A stretch of DNA of 30,915 bases from Firmicutes bacterium UBA1191 (GTDB taxonomy: Bacteria > Bacillota > Clostridia > Peptostreptococcales > Anaerovoracaceae), in assembly GCA_002310095.1 (NCBI GenBank), contig DBYH01000012.1, forward strand, positions 1 through 30,915. Reading direction: 5' to 3'. A model generated the notes under the pieces. The model ran no database searches. It was not told the DNA's origin and saw only the letters and a program-made list of their open reading frames with translations. Shown one piece after another: positions 6,764 through 12,548 of this stretch (positions are counted from its first letter, which is position 1; each line of letters starts with the position of its first letter). Made by a program: the position numbers and the translations under genes.

Positions 6764-6798
6764 CATAGCGTAAAATCACAACGACTTGGAGGACAGCA

Positions 6799-7563
6799 AT
6801 GAGTTTACTGGAAGCAAAAGGCATAAGAAAAGTATATCGTACACGCTTCGGCGGAGCATCGGTGGAGGCGCTGAAGAATGTCACCTTCATGGTGGACGAG
6901 GGTGAATATGTCGCCATCATGGGCGAGTCCGGCAGCGGCAAGACAACGCTGCTTAACATCCTGGCGGCGCTGGACAGACCAACAGAAGGGACGATCATTC
7001 TGGACGGGATGGATCTCAACCAGGTCAAAGACAATGACGTCGCGAAATTCCGCCGCGACAATCTGGGCTATGTATTTCAGGACTTCAATCTGTTAGATAC
7101 ATTTTCTCTCGAAGATAATATCTATCTGCCGCTGGTTCTGGCAGGCAGAAAACCGGAGGAAATGAAGCAGCGTCTGGACCAGATCGCCGCTCCGCTCGGG
7201 ATCGAAACGCTTCTCAAGAAATATCCCTATGAGGTATCCGGCGGGCAAAAGCAACGCGCTGCGGTTGCAAGAGCCTTGATCACAGATCCCCGTATTATTC
7301 TTGCGGATGAACCGACCGGCGCTCTGGATTCCAAATCGTCTGACGAACTTCTGACCCTGTTCAAGAAAGTGAATGCAATGGGACAGACGATCCTCATGGT
7401 CACCCACTCCGTCAAGGCGGCGAGCAACGCTTCCCGTGTTCTTTTCATCAAGGACGGCACAGTCTATCACCAGATCTACCGCGGAGATGCAAGCGACCAG
7501 CAGCTCTACCAGAAAATCAGCGACACGCTGACGCTTCTCGCACAGGGAGGTGACAGAGTATGA
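6799..7563 (+). CDS. bceA: BceA-type ABC transporter ATPase
   Basis: This 254-aa ATPase belongs to the MacB/BceA class of type VII ABC transporters. The Walker A motif is GESGSGKT (42-49), the Q-loop glutamine is in YVFQDFNLLD (about 94), the signature is VSGGQKQR (146-153), Walker B is IILADEPTG (166-174), and the switch His is in VTHS. GGAGG lies 6 nt before the ATG. It powers BceB, and the complex protects lipid-II-cycle intermediates against antimicrobial peptides; the exact peptide cannot be told from sequence. Its TGA overlaps the bceB start as ATGA, so the two are translationally coupled. Confidence 0.95.
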   Translation: MSLLEAKGIRKVYRTRFGGASVEALKNVTFMVDEGEYVAIMGESGSGKTTLLNILAALDRPTEGTIILDGMDLNQVKDNDVAKFRRDNLGYVFQDFNLLDTFSLEDNIYLPLVLAGRKPEEMKQRLDQIAAPLGIETLLKKYPYEVSGGQKQRAAVARALITDPRIILADEPTGALDSKSSDELLTLFKKVNAMGQTILMVTHSVKAASNASRVLFIKDGTVYHQIYRGDASDQQLYQKISDTLTLLAQGGDRV

Positions 7564-9584
7564 GCTTTTATATCAGAATGGCAACCGACGGCATGCGAAA
7601 AAGCGGCCGTCTCTATGCCCCGTATCTCGTGACCTGCATCCTGATGGTCTGCGTTTATTACATCCTGCACTTCCTGGGCAATTCCGGCATCATGAACGGG
7701 ATGCCCGGCGGACACACCGCGATGGATATGATGCAAATGGGTACATACATCATGACCATCTTCGGGCTGGTGTTTCTGTTCTACACACAAGGCGTGTTGA
7801 TCAAAGGGAGGAAAAAAGAATTCGGGCTCTACAGCATTCTGGGTATGAACAAAGGCAACATCGGCAAGATCCTCTTTTTCGAGACGCTAATCACCTGGGC
7901 CATTGCCGTTGTCTTCGGTCTTGCTGCGGGTATCGGGCTGTCCAAACTTGCAGAGATGGGATTTACAAAGATGATCGAGATCCCGACCAGGTATACCTTC
8001 TCTGTTTCTGTGACTTCTGTCATCATGACGGTGATTGTTTTCACGGTGATTTTTTTCCTGATCTATCTCAACTCTGTCCGACAGGTGCAATTCACGAACC
8101 CCATCGAACTTGTGCGCGCCGACAAGGCGGGCGAAAAACCGCCGAAGGCAAACTGGATCGTGGGGATCCTGGGTCTGCTGATTCTCGGCATCGGTTATTT
8201 CATCGCGCTCAGGATCCAGCAACCCATGTCGGCGCTCATGTGGTTCTTTGTGGCGGTCATCCTGATCATCATCGGCACCTACCTTGTTCTGATCGCGGGA
8301 TCCGTCATTCTCTGTAGAGTCCTGCAGAAGAACCGGAACTACTATTACAAAACGAATCATTTCGTATCTGTTTCCTCCATGACATACAGAATGAAACGAA
8401 ACGGAGCCGGACTGGCGTCGATCTGTATTCTTCTGACGATGATCCTGGTGATGCTTTCATCCACATCGGCTCTGTACGCCGGATCTGAGGAATGCCTCGA
8501 CACTCGCTATCCAAACGAGATCGGTGCTTTTGCATGTAAATACGGATACGATGAGAATCTTGCAAACCTCGGTGACCGGCTGGACGCGGATCTGAAGACC
8601 GCTGCGGAAGAACACGGCGCATCGATCACGAATAACAAGACTTATTACGAATGGTCCATCAGCGGGTATTTCGACAACAGCAAACTTGATGTCACGCTCA
8701 ACTCGAAGTCGGATCTGGCCTTTATCAATTATGACAAAGTGGCGCAGATCCTGTTCATCGATGTGAATGTTTACAACAGAGTCTTTGCCTATCAGGAGGC
8801 CGTGGCTCCCGGCGAAGCCCTCGTCGGCACAGCGAAAAACATCGATATCGATGACATCCTGACGATCGGTGATGTGGCATTCAAGGTCACCGGACGCATC
8901 GATGACCGCATCGCGGAAATCGACCCCGCGGCTCAGGTCTCCGCTTCACCCGGTATCTTCGTGATTGTCAATGATGTCAATGAAGTAGTGACACATTACA
9001 CCCAGTACAAAGACTTTGACGGGGAGCCGATGCTGGCCTGGTTCTGGAACTGCCGATTCGATACCGGTTTTGACGCGGAAGGCCAGATCGCGCTGGCTGA
9101 GGCACTGGACACAAAATTGCATTCGGAGCTCGATCCGCTCGCGTTTGACAATATGTACTGCGAGAGCCACGAAGCGGAACGGGGAGATTTCGTCAGCACC
9201 TTCGGCGGCCTGTTCTTCCTCGGCATCCTGCTCAGCATCATCTTTCTGGTGTCCTGCGTGATCATCATCTATTACAAACAGATTTCCGAGGGCTTCGAGG
9301 ACCAGTCAAGATTCGAAATCATGCAGAAAGTCGGTATGACAAAAGAGGACATAAAAAAGAGCATCAATTCTCAGATGCTCACGGTGTTCCTCATTCCGAT
9401 TCTATTCGCCTGTTTACACCTGGCAGTGGTACTCCCGATCGTCAACAAGCTGCTCATGCTGTTCGGCCTGTTCAATATTCCGCTTGTGCTGATGACTGCC
9501 GGCGCATGCGTACTGCTCTGCGGTCTGTTCTATGCACTGATCTACAAGCTGACTTCAAATGCATACTACAGAATCGTTGCGTGA
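7560..9584 (+). CDS. bceB: BceB-type permease with large extracellular domain
   Basis: This 674-aa FtsX-type permease has several N-terminal TM helices and a canonical coupling region (KGRKKEFGLYSILGMNKGNIGKILFFETLI). About 240 extracytoplasmic residues (roughly 305-545) follow, then a C-terminal TM block opening at FVSTFGGLFFLGILLSIIFLVSC. The large domain before the last TM group is typical of BceB and recognises the peptide or its lipid target. With bceA, bceR and bceS it forms a full resistance and sensing module. The gene ends 16 nt before the terminal unit at 9601, so the locus fills most of cassette segment II. Confidence 0.93.
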   Translation: MSFYIRMATDGMRKSGRLYAPYLVTCILMVCVYYILHFLGNSGIMNGMPGGHTAMDMMQMGTYIMTIFGLVFLFYTQGVLIKGRKKEFGLYSILGMNKGNIGKILFFETLITWAIAVVFGLAAGIGLSKLAEMGFTKMIEIPTRYTFSVSVTSVIMTVIVFTVIFFLIYLNSVRQVQFTNPIELVRADKAGEKPPKANWIVGILGLLILGIGYFIALRIQQPMSALMWFFVAVILIIIGTYLVLIAGSVILCRVLQKNRNYYYKTNHFVSVSSMTYRMKRNGAGLASICILLTMILVMLSSTSALYAGSEECLDTRYPNEIGAFACKYGYDENLANLGDRLDADLKTAAEEHGASITNNKTYYEWSISGYFDNSKLDVTLNSKSDLAFINYDKVAQILFIDVNVYNRVFAYQEAVAPGEALVGTAKNIDIDDILTIGDVAFKVTGRIDDRIAEIDPAAQVSASPGIFVIVNDVNEVVTHYTQYKDFDGEPMLAWFWNCRFDTGFDAEGQIALAEALDTKLHSELDPLAFDNMYCESHEAERGDFVSTFGGLFFLGILLSIIFLVSCVIIIYYKQISEGFEDQSRFEIMQKVGMTKEDIKKSINSQMLTVFLIPILFACLHLAVVLPIVNKLLMLFGLFNIPLVLMTAGACVLLCGLFYALIYKLTSNAYYRIVA

Positions 9585-9600
9585 TGCATGCGGAGGGGTA

Positions 9601-9732
9601 TATTACACTTTTATATTACACTCGCGCTCGGCGTGGCTGAGACCTCCTTCCTGTAAGGGTTTCGGGACCGACTCCACCGTGTTCCCTAAAGGACTAGGCC
9701 TGCGGCCGTCGCGACTCCCCTATCGAGTACCA
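9601..9732 (+). repeat. Cassette terminal unit, copy A
   Basis: This 132-nt unit begins with TATTACACTTT duplicated as TATATTACACT. It then has ACTCG, a D-arm-like GTGGCTGA, the conserved CCTCCTTCCTGTAAGGG, and an invariant last 56 nt (9677-9732) that ends in the tRNA-Glu 3' end with CCA. The last 56 nt are identical to 10450-10505 and 11334-11389. The 5' ACTCG can pair with the CGAGT next to the CCA, as in an acceptor stem. Confidence 0.9.
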
Positions 9733-9735
9733 GCT

Positions 9736-9775
9736 AAGATATGCAGTCTTGACATACAGCTGCATATCTTTTTTC
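9736..9775 (+). terminator. Stem-loop with T-run at the left end of segment III
   Basis: AAGATATGCAG (9736-9746) pairs with CTGCATATCTT (9760-9770), followed by a T-run. The arms are identical to those at 4309-4343, so segments II and III share their left ends. It can terminate transcription from bceB or the terminal unit. Confidence 0.8.
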
Positions 9776-9784
9776 TATGAAAAT

Positions 9785-9807
9785 GGACTTGCCGCTTTTG
9801 CAAGTCC
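9785..9807 (-). terminator. Candidate terminator of relBE
   Basis: An 8-bp inverted repeat (GGACTTGC/GCAAGTCC) lies 14 nt beyond the relE stop. On the minus strand it is followed by ATTTTCAT, a weak T tract. Confidence 0.5.
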
Positions 9808-9821
9808 GTCGATTTCATGTC

Positions 9822-10091
9822 TTATCTTTTGTAAATCTCTCTTCTATGCCCAACTTCCACAATAATAATGATTACTTCCGCATCCCGTATTTCAGCAAGA
9901 ATCCGATAGTCGCCTACTCTGTAACGCCAATACTCACTTTTGTTCCCCATTAGCCCCTTTCCGTGTTGGCGTGGGTTATTCGTTCCTATAAGGTTCTTTT
10001 CGATCCAGGTTTTGATGAGCTTTTGTACACTGGGATCAAGTTTCTGAATCTGTTTGACAGCCTTCTTTTCATACTTAACATCGTATGTCAT
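9822..10091 (-). CDS. relE: RelE-family toxin (mRNA interferase)
   Basis: This 89-aa RelE/ParE-superfamily toxin is predicted to cut mRNA in the ribosomal A site. The family pattern is clear: an N-terminal strand and helices (MTYDVKYEKKAVKQIQKLD), a central basic region KGLMGNKSEYWRYRVGDYRILAEI, and a C-terminal strand ending in VGHRREIYKR. The arginine of YRVGDYR and the R and Y of HRREIY sit where RelE has its active-site residues. The ATG at 10091 overlaps the relB stop as ATGA, so the pair is coupled. It is AT-rich compared with neighbouring core genes. This is the cargo of cassette segment III. Confidence 0.92.
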   Translation of the reverse strand: MTYDVKYEKKAVKQIQKLDPSVQKLIKTWIEKNLIGTNNPRQHGKGLMGNKSEYWRYRVGDYRILAEIRDAEVIIIIVEVGHRREIYKR

Positions 10092-10300
10092 AGTTTGCTC
10101 CAAACCTCGTCGTGATCATACAGTTCAAGCTCACCGTTATTCTTTCTTCTCTCATAATCCCTGAGCGCATTCAAATCATATTCATCTTCGATGCGTTCGA
10201 TAGCTGCTTTTCTCAGAAATTCGGAAACGGTCATACCGTAGAAACGGGCATATTCTCTGATAAGTCGTTCATCTTCTTTTTCCAATCTTAATGAAAGCAT
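10088..10300 (-). CDS. relB: RelB-type ribbon-helix-helix antitoxin
   Basis: This 70-aa antitoxin begins with MLSLRLEKEDERLIREYARFYG and continues with MTVSEFLRKAAIERIEDEYD, a ribbon-helix-helix fold of the RelB/DUF6290 type. The acidic C-terminal tail (NGELELYDHDEVWSKL) is expected to mask the toxin. GGAGG lies 8 nt upstream of the ATG at 10300. The promoter (10318-10353) contains a perfect palindrome over the -10 box, the likely site of autorepression. It precedes and overlaps relE. Confidence 0.92.
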   Translation of the reverse strand: MLSLRLEKEDERLIREYARFYGMTVSEFLRKAAIERIEDEYDLNALRDYERRKNNGELELYDHDEVWSKL

Positions 10301-10317
10301 TGTTCATCCCTCCTTCT

Positions 10318-10353
10318 GTATTACATTGTAATACGACCACGGCAGACTGTCAA
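10318..10353 (-). promoter_or_regulatory. relBE promoter and operator
   Basis: On the minus strand TTGACA (plus 10348-10353) and TACAAT (plus 10325-10330) are 17 bp apart. The 17-bp palindrome GTATTAC-(3)-GTAATAC (10318-10334) covers the -10 box. The -35 box lies about 21 bp from terminal unit B. Confidence 0.85.
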
Positions 10354-10374
10354 CATATATCTGAGGAGCATTTT

Positions 10375-10505
10375 TATTACACTTTATATTACACTCGCAC
10401 GCGGAGTGGCTGAAACCTCCTTCCTGTAAGGGTCCCGGGCCCGACTCAACCGTGTTCCCTAAAGGACTAGGCCTGCGGCCGTCGCGACTCCCCTATCGAG
10501 TACCA
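10375..10505 (+). repeat. Cassette terminal unit, copy B
   Basis: This 131-nt unit is colinear with copies A (9601) and C (11259). It has the same duplicated TATTACACT start, the same ACTCG and GTGGCTGA block, and the invariant last 56 nt (10450-10505) ending in CCA. Differences from A are scattered single bases, mainly in 10396-10448. Confidence 0.9.
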
Positions 10506-10508
10506 ACT

Positions 10509-10543
10509 AAAGAATGCGGTTTTAACAAACTGCATTCTTTTTT
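10509..10543 (+). terminator. Stem-loop at the left end of segment IV
   Basis: AAAGAATGCGG (10509-10519) pairs with CTGCATTCTTT (10530-10540), with one G-T pair, and is followed by a T-run. It has the same position and loop character (TTTTAACA) as the stem-loop at 4309, with altered arms. It abuts the doc stop on the other strand. Confidence 0.7.
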
Positions 10544-10928
10544 AGTAGTACATCTTTTTGTGCTTATGAATCCAATCCAGAATATCTTTCTGTCCCATGC
10601 TGCCATCCGCCACGCCAAGGCCAAGAGAAACAACGTCTTCGTCGGCCGCTTCAATGTGTATCCCATTAAGTTCCAAAAAACTCAACATCACATAAACACC
10701 AATCCTCTTATTGCCATCCACAAACGCATGATTCGAAATCAGCGAGTATCCGAGCTTCGCAGCTTTTTCTTCCTTCGAAGGATACAGCTCAACCCCATCA
10801 AAAGTTGCAAAAGCACCCTCTATCGCTGAATCGAGCAATCCTTCATCCCTCACACCGACGCATCCACCGGTAGCTTCAGCCATCAATTGATGGAGCAGTT
10901 TCACTTTTTCACTGCTGAACTTAATCAT
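10542..10928 (-). CDS. doc: Doc-family toxin (Fic fold)
   Basis: This 128-aa protein carries the Doc variant of the Fic motif, NHAFVDGNKRIG (about residues 66-77). The lysine replaces the second glycine of true AMPylators, as in phage P1 Doc, which phosphorylates elongation factor EF-Tu. The N-terminal GVRDEGLLDSAI and the C-terminal GLGVADGSMGQKDILDWI are family-typical, and the length is normal. Its ATG overlaps the phd stop as ATGA. It is the toxin of the pair in cassette segment IV. Confidence 0.94.
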   Translation of the reverse strand: MIKFSSEKVKLLHQLMAEATGGCVGVRDEGLLDSAIEGAFATFDGVELYPSKEEKAAKLGYSLISNHAFVDGNKRIGVYVMLSFLELNGIHIEAADEDVVSLGLGVADGSMGQKDILDWIHKHKKMYY

Positions 10929-11170
10929 TTCGCCAACTCCTTAAATGCCCCTATGTACTTATTCAGAATCCGTTTTGCAACGATATCGATTTTTTCATCT
11001 TCTGTTAAATCAAATAACCTATCGCTGTTCTCCATGTTAACAACAAGATACTTCGGCTTGTTGTTCTTAAAAACAACAGCTTCTCCTTCACGATCAACTG
11101 CCCTTGCCACAACAGAGAAATTCTGATTCGCCTGTGTCATTGAGAAGATTGTTTCTGTATTGATGTACAT
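10925..11170 (-). CDS. phd: Phd/YefM-type antitoxin
   Basis: This 81-aa antitoxin has the Phd/YefM N-terminal DNA-binding fold: INTETIFSMTQANQNFSVVARAVDREGEAVVFKNNKPKYLVVN. The helical C-terminal tail (about 55-81) is expected to fold onto Doc. The start at ATG 11170 has GGAG 6 nt upstream; a TTG at 11182 overlaps that site and is rejected. Strong promoter elements lie at 11214-11241. It is co-transcribed and coupled with doc. Confidence 0.92.
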   Translation of the reverse strand: MYINTETIFSMTQANQNFSVVARAVDREGEAVVFKNNKPKYLVVNMENSDRLFDLTEDEKIDIVAKRILNKYIGAFKELAK

Positions 11171-11213
11171 CTTTAACTCCAATAAATATATACAATGAAT
11201 TTATCCTATATAT

Positions 11214-11241
11214 ATTATACGTCCTAGCTGCCTTTTGTCAA
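11214..11241 (-). promoter_or_regulatory. phd-doc promoter
   Basis: On the minus strand a perfect TTGACA (plus 11236-11241) and a perfect TATAAT (plus 11214-11219) are 16 bp apart. The following TATATATA-rich stretch is a plausible Phd operator. The -35 box lies 17 bp from terminal unit C. Confidence 0.8.
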
Positions 11242-11258
11242 GAAAGAGCGAAGTTTAT

Positions 11259-11389
11259 TATTACACTTTATATTACACTCGTGCGCGGCGTGGCTAGGAC
11301 CTCCTTCCTGCAAGGGTTTCGGGACCGAGTTCGCCGTGTTCCCTAAAGGACTAGGCCTGCGGCCGTCGCGACTCCCCTATCGAGTACCA
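11259..11389 (+). repeat. Cassette terminal unit, copy C
   Basis: This is the third 131-nt unit, with the same block order as copies A and B and the invariant last 56 nt (11334-11389) ending in the tRNA-Glu 3' end with CCA. It closes the array; the next stem-loop and ordinary chromosomal genes follow. Confidence 0.9.
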
Positions 11390-11397
11390 ATACTAAA

Positions 11398-11422
11398 TGG
11401 ACGGGTTTAACCCGTCCGTTTT
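11398..11422 (+). terminator. Stem-loop after the last cassette
   Basis: GGACGGGT (11399-11406) pairs with ACCCGTCC (11410-11417), followed by GTTTTG. It is an intrinsic-terminator-like hairpin in the same position after CCA as those at 4309, 9736 and 10509, but unrelated in its arms. Confidence 0.65.
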
Positions 11423-11567
11423 GTTATTATTATTCAATCGCTATCGGTCCTCCTGACATAAATAGTACGAGAAATCATCTGGAAATACAATCCTTAGCCG
11501 TGCCACAAGGGCTGGCGATATGTTAAAATGAATTACCCATATTGTTTGAAAAAGAGGATTACAAGGA

Positions 11568-12539
11568 ATGAAAGAGATACCTATTAACAAGATAGAAGGC
11601 ATACGAATCGGCCAGGTCGAAAACGCGGATGCTGGAACTGGCTGTACGGTTCTTATCAACGAGAATGGAATGCGTGCCGGTATTGATATCCGGGGCGGCG
11701 GTCCCGCGTCGAGAGATGTTCATTTACTGCATCCGCTCACGGCGGCGCAGGTCATACATGCGGTTCTGCTTTCCGGAGGCAGCGCTTTCGGACTGGGCGC
11801 CGCGAACGGTGTAATGGATTACCTGGAAGAACACGACATCGGTTTTGACGTCGGCGTAACTAAGGTTCCGCTCGTAGCCCAGTCGGACATCTTCGATCTG
11901 ACTGTCGGGGATCCAACTGTCCGCCCGGACGCGCAGATGGGCTATGAGGCGGCGCGGCGTGCCATGGAAGCGCCAAACTACAAAGACGGCAATTCGGGCG
12001 CCGGATGCGGCGCGACAGTAGGCAAACTGGCAGGTATGGAAACCTGCATGAAGACCGGAATCGGCAGCTTCGCCCTTCAGGAAGGCGATTTTCAGATCGG
12101 CGCCATCGTAGTACTGAACGCGCTTGGTGACGTCTATGACTATAGAAACGGACAAAAAATTGCCGGCCTTCTGAACGAAGATAAATCAGGTTTTCGTGAT
12201 ACAGAGGAACTGATGAAGAACAGCCTGGGCGTCGTTGAGAACCGCTTCACGGGAAACACTACCATCGGAGCCGTGATCACCAACGGATACTTCACAAAGG
12301 CGCAGCTCTGCAAGATAGCAGCAATGGCTCACAACGGATTCGCGCGGTCCATCAGGCCGGTGAACACCTCGGCTGACGGAGACAGCATCTACGCCCTTTC
12401 AGCAGGAGACTGCCGCGTGGATCAGGACGTTGCCGGAACTCTGGCGGCGGAAGTAGTCAGCCAGGCGATTATAAACGCTGTAAACAGCGCCGACAGCGCC
12501 TTCGGGTATACGGCAGCAAAAGATTTGACATTTATATAG
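11568..12539 (+). CDS. P1/S58-family aminopeptidase (DmpA-like)
   Basis: This 323-aa protein belongs to the S58 (DmpA/BapA) family of N-terminal-nucleophile peptidases. These cleave themselves into two chains and release N-terminal residues, sometimes D- or beta-amino acids. Family motifs are GCTVLINENG, IRGGGPASRD, LLSGGSAFGLGAANGV, GAGCGATVGKL and the processing site FTGNTTIGAVITN. The predicted cleavage is before Thr231, the likely nucleophile. No signal peptide is seen, so it is probably cytoplasmic. GAGG lies 10 nt before the ATG. It converges with the MATE gene, with only 9 nt between stops and no obvious terminator. The substrate cannot be inferred. Confidence 0.9.
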   Translation: MKEIPINKIEGIRIGQVENADAGTGCTVLINENGMRAGIDIRGGGPASRDVHLLHPLTAAQVIHAVLLSGGSAFGLGAANGVMDYLEEHDIGFDVGVTKVPLVAQSDIFDLTVGDPTVRPDAQMGYEAARRAMEAPNYKDGNSGAGCGATVGKLAGMETCMKTGIGSFALQEGDFQIGAIVVLNALGDVYDYRNGQKIAGLLNEDKSGFRDTEELMKNSLGVVENRFTGNTTIGAVITNGYFTKAQLCKIAAMAHNGFARSIRPVNTSADGDSIYALSAGDCRVDQDVAGTLAAEVVSQAIINAVNSADSAFGYTAAKDLTFI

Positions 12540-12548
12540 CGCTGCAGA

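Larger units (their letters stand above)
4088..11389 (+). mobile_element. Tandem tRNA-Glu-anchored cassette array with toxin-antitoxin cargo
   Basis: Five direct copies of the 19-nt tRNA-Glu 3' end divide this stretch into four segments. Segment I (4107-4305) is non-coding and highly structured. Segment II (4306-9732) holds brnT-brnA and bceRSAB. Segment III (9733-10505) holds relE-relB. Segment IV (10506-11389) holds doc-phd. Segments II-IV each begin with a stem-loop just after the CCA copy and end with a related 131-132-nt unit that includes the next CCA copy. III and IV share one plan: stem-loop, leftward toxin-antitoxin operon, promoter 20-25 bp from the terminal unit, terminal unit. No integrase, transposase or relaxase is encoded here. 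Mobility is inferred from structure only. Confidence 0.7.

Noticed and set aside
9559..9780. Open frame across terminal unit A (and a similar one from 10452 in unit B) encoding the same short peptide stretch
   Set aside because: The shared peptide simply reflects the repeated DNA; the frames run through the tRNA-derived end and the stem-loop, and unit C does not preserve a gene-like frame.
9601..11389. Possible CRISPR-like array
   Set aside because: The repeats are about 131 nt, only three, spaced 640-755 bp apart by genes, and no cas gene is present.
9601..11389. Terminal units as additional functional tRNAs
   Set aside because: Only the 3' acceptor and half of the T-arm are kept; the 5' T-arm strand and an anticodon arm are missing and the length is about 115 nt.
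4088..11389. Ordinary prophage or ICE at tRNA-Glu
   Set aside because: No integrase, structural, replication or conjugation gene is present, and segments of 0.2-0.9 kb are too small.
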